Assembly: GCA_949752745.1 (NCBI GenBank)
Contig: OX457027.1
Coordinates: 75,088,700 to 75,152,699, forward strand
Length of the DNA: 64,000 nucleotides
Reading direction: 5' to 3'
DNA from: Protula sp. h YS-2021
Lineage: Eukaryota; Annelida; Polychaeta; Sabellida; Serpulidae
The position numbers and the translations under genes were made by a program. Positions 1 to 12,500 of this stretch are shown here, one piece after another; the stretch's first letter is position 1, and the number at the start of each line of letters is the position of its first letter. The notes under the pieces were generated by a model. The model worked only from the letters and a program-made list of their open reading frames with translations, made no database searches and was not told the origin of the DNA.

Positions 1-33
1 AAACACATTAATTTTTTATATTTAATCTCACAC

Positions 34-39
34 TTTATT
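34..39 (-). promoter_or_regulatory. Candidate polyadenylation signal for phosphate carrier copy A
   Basis: AATAAA reads on the minus strand here, about 940 bases downstream of the copy A stop codon. If used, the 3' UTR contains the entire C-run minisatellite array. No closer AATAAA was seen between the stop and this site. The call rests on a hexamer only. Confidence 0.4.
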
Positions 40-339
40 AACGATACAATTCATACATGGTAAGCTCACAATGAAACAATCGTGCATAAAACATCACGAC
101 AATGTGTATCGGAGAGCTACACTGATTAAACAACGGCAACTTTGACTATGCCTCACCACTTCCTATACAGTATGAAATTAAAAATATTTAAGGTAATAAA
201 TGCTAAACACCGCAACTTCATACAATGTTTATTGTTTTCGGCAGGCTTTTTCACAAATTCTGCAACTTTTCTTTACTCCCCCTCCCATCAGTTTTCTCAG
301 CACAAGTACCAGACTAATAGGCATCACACATTCATGAAG

Positions 340-980
340 GTTGTCGGGCATGACGGGCACTGCTGCACCTGTAGCCGGGGCTTGGGGGGGGGGGGGGGGT
401 TGGGCTCGGGCATGACGGGCACTGCTGCACCTGTAGCCGGGGCTTGGGGGGGGGGGGGATTGGGCTCGGGCATGACGGGCACTGCTGCACCTGTAGCCGG
501 GGCTTGGGGGGGGGGGGGTGGTTGGGCTCGGGCATGACGGACACTGCTGCACCTGTAGCAGGGGCTTGGGGGGGGGGGGGGGTTTGGGCTCGGGCATGGC
601 GGGCACTGCTGCACCTGTAGCCGGGGCTTGGGGGGGGGATTGGGCTCGGGCATGACGGGCACTGCTGCACCTGTAGCCGGGGCTTGGGCTCGGGCATGAC
701 GGACACTGCTGCACCTGTAGCCGGGGCTGGGGGGGGGGCTCGGGCATGAGGGCACTGCTGCACCTGTAGCCGGGGCGGGGGGGGGGGGGGGGGCTCGGGC
801 ATGACGGGCACTGCTGCACCTGTAGCCGGGTCTTGGGGTGGGGGGGCGGGTCTCGGGCATGACGGGCACTAGTGCACCTGTAGCCTTGGTTGGGAGGGGG
901 GAGGTGGGGGGGGGGTCTCGGGCATGACGGGCACCACTGCGCCTCTAACATGGGCTGGGGGGTGTCGGGAATGACGGGCA
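340..980 (-). repeat. C/G-run minisatellite in the 3' UTR of phosphate carrier copy A
   Basis: About 12 tandem units of roughly 45-65 bp. On the plus strand each has a core like CGGGCATGACGGGCACTGC, then CACCTGTAGCCGGGGC and a G run of variable length (up to about 18). On the gene strand the unit reads CCCGTCATGCCCGAG followed by a C run and a CAGGTGCAG-type end. This resembles the final coding segment of copy A (1026-981, encoding PVMPESLKRKLEAQ). The units closest to the stop codon are intermediate between coding sequence and array, so the array was probably seeded from the coding end. The long proline-rich ORFs in three minus frames are by-products of stop-free GC-rich repeats, not genes. 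Confidence 0.9.
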
Positions 981-2094
981 CTACTGCGCCTCGAGCTTGC
1001 GCTTCAGGCTCTCGGGCATGACGGGTGGCGGTGGGCGTGGCAGGCGGAAGGAGACCTTGACCGCGTCGTAGATGAACCACTGCATGGCCGTCAGCGTCCC
1101 GATCATGATGATCCTTGGAATTAGGCCAGCCCACATGCCTGAAACAGAAACAGTACAGTATGCATCACTATACTAAACAAAGACAACAGGAGCAGGAGGG
1201 AGGATGGTAGGAATGTGCAGGGAAGGGCGGGGGGAGGGGCTGTGTATGCGTTGTCATAGTCGATGATGGAAACTAAATAAGAGTACAGATGAAATGGTGA
1301 TTTTGGAGCTGGTGGCTGAGTAATCTGAGCGGATGTTAGGGATGGCGCCACCCCCCCCCCCTCCCCCCCCCCCCCCCTCCATAACTGGAACATTTAATTC
1401 ACTAGATTTCTCATAGTTAAAACTGGTAAAAAGCCCCCACCCTTCCTTTACCCAGTCCTTTTTCTATACCCGATAAATTATTATTGTGTGAGACTTCCAT
1501 TATATTCTCTATATTCACTGTATTAATTGCAATCCAAGTTATCGTTGAAAAACACCTAAAAAGATTTAAGAACGTCATATGCGCTTTCAACTTTCCTTTG
1601 AACAGCAGCAGGGGTGGTCACGTTTTTGAAAACACATTTGCAATTCCTCACCTTCCCAGCCAAGTTTCTTTCCAACCTCAACGAAATTACTCCCTTTCTC
1701 CTTATTCAGTCTGGAGACAATTGTGTCAGCCGGATGAGATACAATGGCACAGAATACACCAGCAATGTAGCCAGCCACGAACGTGACCACCAGCTGTTCG
1801 GGCTTGCTGCAGTCTGCGCGCTTTTTCGGTACGATGTACTTATAGAGTGCCTCAACTGTTCGCTCGAAGCAGGCAAATTTCATCATGGTATAGGGTATCT
1901 GGCGACTCCATAACGGCACAATGCCTTTATAGAATCTGAAAGGTACAGTTAATGTTGTCATAACAACGCAGCAGGTTACGAAAATTACAAGCTCACTTCG
2001 TACACGATCCAGGCACACCAAAAACATGTATCTTTATTTTATCTTTTTTTATCCATTTTTATGTTCGCCTAAATCTGAGCATTTCTCAGTATAG

Positions 2095-2158
<64 letters not shown>

Positions 2159-4311
2159 CACGCACCCGCGCACGCCTTCTTCGTGGTAAATCTTGGGCAT
2201 TCCTACACGGATAGTGTCGGCAAAGCCCGGCTGAGTTTGCATTCTCACTTTAACAGCTTCAAACGGACAGAGGGCGATATCGGCGAAGAACTCAGCAGAA
2301 GCAGACGCGGCTAAATACAGCGAAGTCCTCCATGTGTAACTTCTTTCCTGACCAACAATTCGCGCAAAACACATTTTCTGTCAACTGCATTAATAACAAC
2401 GGTCCTGCTGGTTTTGTGGCGAGGGTTATCAGTTGTTTCAGGCAACTGCACTTGTGTGTGAAGGAGCTTTGAAAATTGGTGATTTTTATTGAAATAACCA
2501 AAATAGCATGTCCGTTTCGGTACCTCGGTGGTCGGTCGGTAACCGATATTTTGGCTACCCAAGTCACTGACATCAAAATAGTCAATGCAGTCATCAAGCC
2601 TCTTAAGACTCGAAACAAATAAATTGACCACAACACGGGGTCTCCATTTGCCTCGTAATAATATGGAATGTCTAAAATTGGCCGTGTGCATAACTAGTAT
2701 TTGAAAATTATCTAAAAATATTTAGATCTAAAATCAAATAACATGTAACGCATGAACAAATTTTTTTTAAATAGCAAAGAAAAGAAACAGCTAAAAAAAT
2801 AAACGGTTCTTAGGCAAGGGAAAAAATAGATTAAAATACTTTAATCAGTACCATCACCAAGTGAAGCCTTCCATGTGTCATTTAAAAAAGTGCATTTATA
2901 AGATTGATGAAATCGCTGCAAACATGAAGCGAGCTTTTAGTTACCTCTCCAAGAAGGCGGCTGTAATACACTTTAAAGATTTCATACAGTCCAAATTTTC
3001 CTAATCCTTGTGCCGAATACCCAAAACAAGTCGGTGCCCATCCTAGTGTAAGCCCTTTCAAGCCACCTTCCGCCAAAGATACTCTAAAATGAAAGAAAAT
3101 ACACTGTTTATATCACCCCTGCCGTAATTCGGTGGCATTATATCAAGGCCACTTCAGTAAAAATCAGGTTAAATTTCAGATTATAAGCGGAAGTATTGGT
3201 TTATTCAGTACAACAATTTCCTACTACACACCGCTTCCACTTATGGACACCTGAGAAGCAACTGACGACAACATCTCCCAAACAACCCAGCCTTTTTATG
3301 CCCCGCCTGACAAATGTCAGCGGGGCATATAGTGTTTGACTTGTGCGTCCGTCCGTCTGTCTGTGTGTACGTTACGCTTTAGGTACCAAGTTTTGTGGAT
3401 CGCACTGTAGCATAGCTATTTGGCCGGCAACTTTTTCGTTTGTGGGATATTGTTCCTAATATATTGCAGTTGTGCAGGACGTCGTTCTTTTGTCCGATGA
3501 GGCGTTTATTCTGTCGGAATTGGCCTTTGAACTTAGGCAATTTTACTGCAGTTAGGTGCTCGTTACTAAGTCCGTGCTTACTCACTCTTTCTTCAAGAAG
3601 AATCACATCCCTCAAACTAAGATTATGTTACTGACTATCCGCCAGGCGGGACGTTTGTGCTCCGATCGGACACACCTCTAGTTTTATATAATTAATTGCA
3701 CTACACCTGAACTGTAGGGAATCAATCGATCTATAAATACACTTCCAGGACTTGGCGCAAGAAGCGATCAAGTCAGCACCGCCCACAATTAACGACACAG
3801 TTTTTCAACTATTTCTCTTTTCAAAACACCTCCCCGTACGCGCGTTCGAGCCACTGCATGTAGGTCAATTAAACCCTTAACTTATTTCTCATTTATTTCT
3901 CATTTATCTTTTTTGTTTTTTTTTTACTTGTTTGTCATTTATTGATTTATCTATTTATTTAGTTATCAATTATTTATCTATTTATTTAATTAAGTCTCTT
4001 AAATTCGACTAAATAACTTAAATAAGCAGTAAGATAAACAAATCTCAGTAACTTCAAAATCGAAATATTCTTGCGAAAGGCCTAATTATTTCTTAAACTG
4101 ACGAGGACATTGTTTTTAACTTGGTCCCGTCTTTCTTACAACCCTAACCTGAAACCTTTAGCAATGTTTCCATATTTCGCCGCATCCACCTGTATCCTAC
4201 ACTTGACGAGATCGAGGGGCACCAGCGCCGTGTGTGTAGTGCCGCAGCTAAGAATGCCGCCGAAACCACACAGCGCGTAGAACTTGGCGCTGGGATACTC
4301 ACAGCTGTATT
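981..4311 (-). CDS. SLC25A3: Mitochondrial phosphate carrier, copy A (N-terminal exon not found)
   Basis: An inner-membrane carrier of the SLC25 family that imports inorganic phosphate for ATP synthesis. Minus-strand exons with GT-AG borders: 4311-4149, 3083-2945, 2347-2166, 1935-1652 and 1138-981 (TAG at 983-981). Phases are consistent and give 308 codons. Three carrier repeats are visible: PLDLVKCR in exon 1 of this list, PFEAVKVR in the third and HPADTIVSRL in the fourth. Phosphate-carrier signatures include [45 protein letters not shown] and the tail [21 protein letters not shown]. The exon-1 acceptor needs a phase-1 upstream exon, as in copy B; none was identified between 4.3 and 9.5 kb. 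An ATG at 4321-4319 just upstream is in frame but sits inside the likely acceptor. The intron after GF(S/R) matches the human gene. It is a head-to-tail paralogue of copy B. Confidence 0.9.
2092..2157. repeat. (AAT)n microsatellite beside a splice donor
   Basis: About 20 AAT/ATT units in the intron of phosphate carrier copy A. The tract starts only about 7 nt after the donor of the exon ending at 2166, whose donor sequence is gtgcgtga, so it abuts the 5' splice site. Confidence 0.95.
3298..3685. repeat. Dispersed MITE-like repeat with terminal hairpin
   Basis: Begins with a perfect hairpin (ATGCCCCGCCTGACA and its inverted partner ending GCGGGGCAT, 3298-3330), then CGTCCGTCCGTCTGTCTGTG. It ends near a GGCGGGACGTTTGTG segment with GATCGGACACACCTC. 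This architecture is common in invertebrate non-autonomous repeats. It lies in the copy A intron. No coding capacity; boundaries are approximate. Confidence 0.55.
3686..4148. other. Intron sequence, low complexity
   Basis: AT-rich intron of phosphate carrier copy A with runs of TTTAT/TTATC type sequence at 3890-4010. No gene or mobile element was recognised. Confidence 0.5.
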
Positions 4312-4321
4312 CTGTAACCAT

Positions 4322-5600
4322 TTATTAACACGTTACAATGGATGGAGGTACCACTCGATGAGACCATCATCAGGGCTGACTCCTACAGCACACTGCTGCT
4401 TGATTTGGTGCTGCATTTATACTGTGTAACCCGATACGTACACCGCCCCCTTCCCTCCCATTTAAAACTTCTGCAGTTGTAAAACGCCTCCTGCATTTGA
4501 ACTGGAAAGAAAATACCCGACAGCAGCTGGTTTTCTTCAAGACATGCATTCAACAACACCCGAGAACTTCACTTTTTTGTAAACACTAACCTGCATTCGC
4601 GCTTTGGGAAAAAACTACTACAGGATTATCGAAGCAAATCTACTAATTAAGCTGAGTAACTGTACAAGTGAACGAAGCACATGCACCAGACCGAACAACT
4701 TTCATAAACACTAAAATAATCAACAGCTCTGTCGAACAGTAAATAACCGAAATGTGAGCCTATTTTATTGATTTACCTACGATTTTGGATACATTATAAA
4801 TGCAGAAAGGGCGAAATGAAGACTTACTTTCTTTTCTGTCACAGCACAGCACCGCTTTGCAGCATCACGCATTGCGTGTTTTCTCCAAAACTCGCTGGAC
4901 GAACTCTTGCTTTTACTGGATCACAATGTGAAACGCGTCCAACTCCGTTAATGTATAGATTTAAAATGCACAACGGGTGAAAAAGGTCCTTTTAAACAGC
5001 GTCACCTTGGTTTGAGTGTCTGCTGTTATTTACAATCGACCAAGAGATATCACAAAGAAATAAATGCGGAGGTGAAGCGAGACTGGGAAATAACGCCCCG
5101 TCATAAATACCGCCACTCCTGATGTCGTTGCGTAACGTCAAGAATCTCAAGAAATATAAACACATAAATCCATTGGATTCTAAAACATTTTTATGTAACT
5201 GCTTGCTGAACAGCCCAAGTAAAACATTTTCGTGTAACGATTTTTTTTTCTATTTTTACCATCCGATACATGTTACAACAAATTTAGGCATTGTATGAAA
5301 AACCTAATGTCGTGAGGACTCCGAAACGTCAGCTTTGAAGCCACAAACTGCACATCTTTCAAGATTTCTTCGCTTCAACACTGGGTTGTCAACATACTGC
5401 TGAGCAAATGGGCTGAATTTTAATATAAAAATGGTATTTTTATGCGATAATTTTGTCCATTTGAAGTTTTTAAGGTTTTTGTAATTATCGGTTTCTCTTA
5501 ATGCTGTCTGTTTGACTAGATTTTGCCGAACCGATAACAAATATGAAACTCCACTGAATTATCTACATGGGACCAGGGAAGATAGAGAAGGAAGGTAAGA
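4322..5600. other. Upstream flank of phosphate carrier copy A
   Basis: No protein-coding gene recognised. A minus-strand GTAAGT donor follows a short open segment at about 4870-4830 and could close a 5' non-coding exon, but its phase (0) does not fit the phase-1 acceptor of the first recognised copy A exon, so I do not call it as coding. Confidence 0.4.
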
Positions 5601-6085
5601 AGAAAAAGAAAGAAATTAATGTAGCCTGGACCTTTGCACGCTTCTGTTAAAGGCACTGCTATAAATATGGTCTGTAAAACCCATGATGGGACACAACGAA
5701 GAAATTCGCATTGAGCATTCTGCACGATACACATAACGACTGGTGAAGAAGTACGAAGTAGGAGCACTGTGTGATTTTCTGCAATTTGACCAGGTTTACC
5801 AGAACACTTATTTAAATCAAGAGTTGTCCAGATGCATGTCAACATTGCATACTGTATCAAGCAATGGCCAAGTGTGAAAAAATGTGTCATTGTGACAAGT
5901 TTCCAACTTGGATCACTTTTGAGCATTTCTGTCACACACTTATGACTCAAGCACCTCCAATTAGACAACCTGAAAGGTTGCTGGACTGTAAACACGCCTC
6001 CATACACAAAACGTGCACGGAATTGTGCCCCTTTCACCTCACGGCGAAAAAGTCCTGGAGGCGGATCTAAGGTAGTGTGTGTGTG
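5600..6085 (-). repeat. Dispersed repeat (SINE-like), copy 1
   Basis: The 5930-6085 part is nearly identical to 9855-10012 in the copy B gene; it includes CTCAAGCACCTCCAATT and GTGCACGGAATTGTGCCCC. The 5635-5685 part (CTATAAATATGGTCTGTAAA) has relatives at about 12320 and 13200, suggesting one family with a shared tail. Orientation is uncertain. The ORFs here are shadows of the repeat. Confidence 0.65.
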
Positions 6086-6309
6086 GAGATTTTGTAGTAA
6101 CTTTTTTCACGGCTTAACCGAGCATCTTACAACCTATTTTTTCATGCGCCTCTACGATCTGCAACTGATGTTTTTTAGGGATTAAGTTCCTCTACATGGA
6201 TACAAGTCACATGTGGTTCCTTAATCACATCAACCGAACCCAAAGCCAGCCCTCCCAACTTGTTTTGACATTGTAAAATCACGACAGCCACTCCAGGACA
6301 CAGCCGCTC

Positions 6310-7862
6310 TGCCCGGCTTCTAGACGTTTCGGCCCAAAACCATTTCGGCCCATAGACGTTTCGGCCTAGTCCGAAATGGCAGACCTTTTCGGCCCAAGAC
6401 GTTTCGGCCCACATTTGAACTGCCAAGACATTTCGGCCCACCTTTTTCCCCCCAAGACTTATCGGCCCAGTTTGCCAAGACTTTTCGGCCCAAGTCATTT
6501 CGGTCCACTAAAATAGTTATTACTTAGAAAGGGTTGAAGATTGAGGCTCATGTATTCATAAGTTATTTCAAAAAGGCTGTGAAATTTTATTCTCCTAACC
6601 AACTCCAGCGTCTGATGGCTTTCAACAATTATTTGCTGATCATCTCTGGTGTGTGTTGGATTATTTTTCTATTGCAATTCCAAGCGCATTTCATACACCT
6701 ACTCTATTATTTGATGGGTTAACAGTTAATTAACGGACGCTAAATCAGCTCAAAATCCTCTGCACTTAATCTGCAGAGGATTATGAGCTGATTTAGCGAC
6801 TTCATACGGCGTGTGATGATTTTTTGTTGATTGCACTTCGTAAATTCAAATCCACACACAATCAATTGGATGATTCTCGACTTGATGTGCCGGTTAAATA
6901 TGGGTTTTCCGTTGAAACGGAATTCTTGTGCAATTTTGCGAAGTGACTTGCTAGAATTCTTACTTTAATTGCAATTTACTTGGTTGACGATTAATTTATT
7001 GCTGTTTTGACAAGTCAGTGCATACAATTATCTTCGCTGCAGTGAAATTATGGTGCCCTGTTTAACAGAACTTGAAATGTGACCATTTAGTTTTTATTGT
7101 AAATAAAAGGTTTTGTGATAAAGACTTGTTACTTATTCGTAATTCGAACCAGAATATACGAAAAAAAGGATGTTGCTCCTTTCCCAAGCAATATCTTTTC
7201 AGCCTATTAGCCATCCCTACCCTATCAACCTGGTATATACCTCATCCCACCAAATTATTGCCGATTTATCAACTTAGTTGTTCAAACAGAATTACAGTTG
7301 AAACAGACTCATATATAACATTTTATAATTTGTAATAACACGGATAGTTCATCGAAGTCAGAACGCAATTGATCAAATCTTCCCGAGGCTGCCTATTGCG
7401 TTTCAGGTTAATTGCAATTGCATATAATTTATCTAATTGCTGTATGCTTATGTATGTCTTTCAGGTTTTCATAAGTTGAAAATTTCAATCGTTAAAGAAA
7501 TAGCAGTATAAGCAATCTGAGATAATACATAACATACGATTTAAATTCAAATAGGAATAGCTACAGTTTTGATTTTTAACAAGCTGTTCTTGCAATGGCT
7601 TTGGAATTATCCATTAACTAAATGTCTAACACAAAATGAAAACATCTGTATAATGATAGTTTAGTGGACCGAAACGTCTTGGGCCGAAAAGTCTTGGGAA
7701 AAGTGGGCCGAAACGTCTTGGACCGAAAAGTCTTGGGGCGCAAGTTTAGTTAAAAAATGAGTGGGCCGAAACGTCTTGGGCGGAATCGTCTTGGGCCGAA
7801 AAGTCTTGGGCCGAATCGTCTGTGGGAGTGGACCGAAATGGTTTTGGGCCGAAACGTCTTGC
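6310..7862. mobile_element. Foldback-like non-autonomous DNA transposon
   Basis: Two arms of about 200 bp (6320-6513 and 7660-7862), each a chain of a roughly 14-bp iteron (TTTCGGCCCAAGAC on the left, GTCTTGGGCCGAAA on the right), face each other as inverted repeats. The inner ends match perfectly (TTTCGGTCCACTAAA at 6499-6513 against 7660-7674). The 1.15-kb core is AT-rich, has no transposase and contains a 26-bp hairpin at 6738-6798. Iteron-built long inverted arms are typical of foldback elements. Superfamily not assigned and no clear target-site duplication found. Confidence 0.75.
6738..6798. repeat. 26-bp hairpin inside the foldback-like element
   Basis: The arm starting CGCTAAATCAGCTCA at 6738 pairs with the arm ending TGAGCTGATTTAGCG at 6798, with one mismatch and a 9-base loop. 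It lies in the element core, not in the terminal arms. Confidence 0.85.
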
Positions 7863-9320
7863 TTCCCTCTGCCCCTATCAGGACTAATGAGACAACTGGG
7901 ATAAAACACCAGCAACACAGGATTCTACAAGTTGCTGTCAAACGGTGAACTGTACCTCAGATCTCTGTTTTGCAATACGAAAACATTGAAAACATGGTCA
8001 CTAAATTTCTGTTCATTTTTCTTTTGACGTTAACTGCGCTGTTCTCTCCAGTTGCCGGACTTCCTTTACTTCTGTACTACAATCTGGATTCGAGACCAAC
8101 ACCTTAGCTCGTGAATTGGATCGGCACAAATGAATCAATGACAGAACGCGGACCGAAGAAATATTTTATGCATGCAGCAAACATATATATTAACTAATTC
8201 TAATCACTTTAGGAGAGAACCACTCAAAGCTATAAACTACCGAACGGAACAAAGCGCATGCAATAAGCAAAACGGTTTTTCATACACGTATTTCTATACA
8301 CTGAACAAGTAGAGGAATCTATAGTAAGCTTAAGAACGGATCATTTCGTCGGTGTACTATTAAGCCCATGTCTAATACCAGCACATAATGAAGAAATGCC
8401 GACTTACCCATTGAATCAGTCATTGACAATCTATAGAAAATCGGTCAAGTCGAGATTATTTCTGTTCAATGTGCTACAATATCCGCCCGATTTCTTGTCT
8501 GTTTCAATGATCCAGCTCTGCTTGTCAATAAACTCACAAGCCTAACAAGGCGAAGACACCCGTCTGGTTCTTTTAAACACGCAACTCAATGTCGCCCTGT
8601 TGCAATGCCTACGAAATATGTTGAAACATGCGCTTACCACATGCTGCAACCACTGCGAAGGTCAAGCAATCCAAACCCAGCAGTGACAACAAGGTGACCT
8701 ACAATTATTACCATCTTAAAACATCAATCCTCTCTAAAGGAATTTCCGGGTGGGCCTACGAATTTCCTGCGGATCTCGCAACTATGACTTTGTCACAGTT
8801 CGAAGACCATCCAATATTATACCGTGAAACACCAGCCTTCATAAGCACCCGCTGCACTGTATTACAATATACTTACAAACAAAAAGAGAATAAAACAAAA
8901 CTTGTCAACCTACATTCTTTATTTTTTTTCTTTGTTACATTCTGAATACACGTAAAACATATCTCCAGTACTTTTTATAGCTTTCTATTTTCACATCAAA
9001 TTGATTAGAAAAACTATTATATGATAACTGGGAATCTTTTCTGATCCCAAGTGCATAAACAATGCCTGCAATATCCAGACCTCAAGTCAGGTATAATTCA
9101 AACTACTTTCTCGGAGAAATTCCTCTGCAGCGATGTACAGGCCGGACATATTACGATGTCGTAACTTTTTAAAAATGCCCAAACTCCATATCGTTTCAAA
9201 GGAACCGTCAATATATCAATCCTGGCAAAGCATTCAAAGCACTTCAAAACCAAAAACAAAAAAAAATAGTTGTATCTTTCAGTCCTTTTCAAATCTAAAT
9301 GTCATGAAAAAAACTCTATT
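7863..9320. other. Intergenic, with one dispersed repeat
   Basis: No gene recognised. 8440-8690 is a diverged direct copy of 28745-28990; shared blocks include CTGCTTGTCAATAAA and AACCACTGCGAAG. The rest is unassigned AT-rich sequence. Confidence 0.55.
8440..8690 (+). repeat. Dispersed repeat family, copy 1
   Basis: About 250 bp that aligns in the same orientation with 28745-28990: a GATTATTTC block, GATCCAGCTCTGCTTGTCAA, an AACAAGG block and AACCACTGCGAAGGTCAA. No ORF or terminal structure was recognised. Confidence 0.65.
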
Positions 9321-9345
9321 TTAATATTTATTAGTGGACTTGAAT

Positions 9346-9351
9346 TTTATT
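9346..9351 (-). promoter_or_regulatory. Candidate polyadenylation signal for phosphate carrier copy B
   Basis: AATAAA on the minus strand about 170 nt beyond the copy B stop codon at 9521. A second AATAAA-like hexamer lies near 9327. Either would give a short 3' UTR. Confidence 0.5.
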
Positions 9352-9520
9352 AACACATCACAAAGTGCTTCCATTGTACAAATCTTTTTACACGGCAAAA
9401 ATCTGAAAAATTCAAATACGTGCTATTGGTTACGAGTGAAGAGAAAACCTCGTCGATTCCTCTATACGGGCATATTCTAAAACAATTTCCTACAGTTCAT
9501 AACAACGTGCAGAGCCGTCT

Positions 9521-12500
9521 CTACGAGGACTGCTGGGCGAGCTTCTTCTTGAGACTCTCAGGCATTTCCGGGGGTGGGGGCCTTGGCAGGCGGAAGATGA
9601 CCTTGACCGAGTCGTAGATGAACCACTGCAGCGCGGTCAGTGTTCCGATCATGATGATCCTAGGTCCAAGCCCAGCCCACATTCCTGCAAAATAAAAAAG
9701 AGTACCTCTATTTGTTAAACGCATGTCAAGATACACAATGGCAAACATCCGATAAACAAAGAATAAAGTGATTCTGTATCAAGCAAAGGCCAAGCGCGAA
9801 AACAAAAATGTCGCTACGACGTGTTCTCACCAGTAAACCTTTTCTTGACTATTTCTTTCACACACTTATGACTCAAGCACCTCCAATTGGGCAACCTGAA
9901 AAGTTGCTGGACTGTAAACACGCCTCCATACACAGAACGTGCACGGAATTGTGCCCCTTTCACCTGACGGCGAAAAAGTCCTAGAGGCGGATCTAAGGTA
10001 GTGTGTATTATTCCACATGAAGTCCACGTCATAGTAGAAGCATACAGAGATACAGAGAACAACTCTCAACTCTTTATTGTCCGAAAATGTTTGATTTCGC
10101 TCTTCTGTATCATCATCTCCAACGCTGATTAGACACAAGGTACGAAAACGACAGCAACACTTGATTCGCTAAACCTCTTTTCTTTTTTTTTTTCTTTTTT
10201 TTTGAACCCGCCAAAAAGATGTCCCACTGCCTTACACTTGATTTTCTATAAAAAACATTCAAGTTCACCTCTAAACCCAAGGTCCTTGGCAACTTCCACA
10301 GCACTGCTGCCGGGCTTCTGGTTGAGTTTCGACACAATCACATCTGCAGGGTGGGACACGATGGCGCAGAAGACACCAGCGATGTAGCCAGCGGAGAAGG
10401 TGACGACCAGCTGTTCGCCCTTGGAGCACTCCGAGCGGGGCTTGGGTACGACGTACTTGTACAAAGCCTCCAGTGTTCTCTCAAAGCAAGCGAACTTCAT
10501 CATGGTGTATGGAATCTGTCGGCTCCACAGCGGCACGATACCCTTGTAGAGTCTAAGAGAAATTAAAAGTAAAACTGTTTGAAGAAGACCATCAGCATTT
10601 TAACCCACGTTATTACTTTTCAAATAGATTAAAACTGGACAAAAATGAGATATACAAATCTACCTAAAATTACTTACCCGTACCACCCCTCTGCACCATA
10701 GAGCTTTGGGAATCCTTCTCTTAACGTGTTGGCAAAGCCCGGCATCGTTTGAATCCTGACTTTGACAGCTTCCATGGGGCACAGAGCAATATCAGCAAAG
10801 AATTCTGCAGATGCCGATGCCGCTAAGTACAAACTCGTTCTCCACAGGTAAGTCTTTTCTTCACCAAGAAGTCCAGAGTAAACATTCTTGAAAATCTCGT
10901 AAAATCCAAACTTGCAGACACCTTGCATGGAGTAGCCGATAAAGGTTGGTGCCCACCCTTTGGCCAGCTCCCGAACACCAGCTTCTGCAACCGTGACTTT
11001 GAAGCCATGGAAAATATTTCTGTACTTGGCTGCATCCACCTGGATACGACACTTCACCAAATCCAGTGGTACTACGGCTGTATGGGTAAGACCGCAGCTT
11101 AGTAGGCCACCGAAACCACAATAGAAGTAGTATTTCGGGCTTCCAAATTCACAGCTGGTTCCTGTGTAAACAAATAACTGTGCCTTTAATTTACTGTAAA
11201 GAACGTCGATTTTCATGTACTGTACTGTGATGAACGGCTCGCAACATGAACTAAACACGGACATTTTTCCAGGTTCAAGGCTAGCCGCCATGTAAATTTA
11301 TATTTTCTTTCATACAGAAGACGGAATTCGGCGTGTTTGACAGCTAATAATAAAAGACTTTGCGACTGTGATTTCAAGACAAGGCACAGCAATTTTCAGC
11401 TACTTGTCAAATTTTCTCTGATATTGGAACCAAAATCGTATCCCTTCAGGCGTTCTGGCATATATTTTGACATGAATGAAGCAAAAAAAATAAAAAATCG
11501 ACGAACGAACAAAAATATGCACCATTTCCGAACCAACACATACAACTATTATGCAGGACATGTCCAGTAGGTATTTGCAGTAGAAAAGAATAAATCTTTT
11601 ACTGTTCAAAAATATCTTTAGACCTGGCAAAGCGGGAAAGTCCGAAAGCAAAATCTTTATAAACAAATTCCAGTACCGATAAAACGTCACTCGCTGAGCA
11701 AAATTCACACTTCAAAGAAAAAAAAACACAAACAAAAAAAAACAAAGCATGCAGACATCAGAGACGCCCAACATGCAACATTCATTAAATACAATGGAAC
11801 AGAATCCCGAGATAGTACACGATATATACTCCCTGACATCAAATCCCAACCATGAAAATATATAGAGCAAACTACTTATTTATAATATAGTAAGTATTCA
11901 AAATGGTACTGATTTATTTCGCAGTAGAAAGTTAAAGCACCCGATTTTTTTCTCATGTTTTCTAAACCTCTACTGGGAGAAACAGAAGTGCCTCTTTGTG
12001 CACACTGGCCAAAAGAAACATGGTACTTTATTTCGAGAAGACTTTTTAACTCTTTCAAACCTGTATTCATCTTTTTGGACCAGAGTTATCTTGTTATTAG
12101 ATTTGCGTGCGCTGTGCAATTATTACACGGCAATTCATCTCCTGACTGGCTTGTGCTACATCCAGCAACTCTTCCCCACCCCCCTCAAAAAAAAAAAGAC
12201 CGTTCATACTTCTCAAGAAAGTTTATTGCACAAGATAAAAATACAACTCCAATGAATATCAACCTGGCGTCAGGGGAGGGAAGAAAGAAAAAATAAATCA
12301 ATGTAGTATAGGCCTTTATAGGCTTCTGTGACAGTCACAACTATAACTATGGCCTACAAAACATATTGAGACCAGAGTAAGCGCTTTAAGTAAAAACAAA
12401 ATGTCGACCCGACGTAAGAACTTGTCGGCCGACATTTTTTCAGATACACAGTGAAAAAAATCGCAAACAACCACTTTAATATAAAGGTGTATTACGTCAA

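Noticed and set aside
229..1134. Proline/cysteine-rich minus-strand ORFs of up to 301 codons
   Set aside because: They run through the GC minisatellite in three frames at once; the absence of stops is due to base composition. The true reading frame is the carrier C-terminus ending at 981.
11400..11708. ORFs in the copy B intron
   Set aside because: No conserved motif, low-complexity composition, and inside an intron with good borders.
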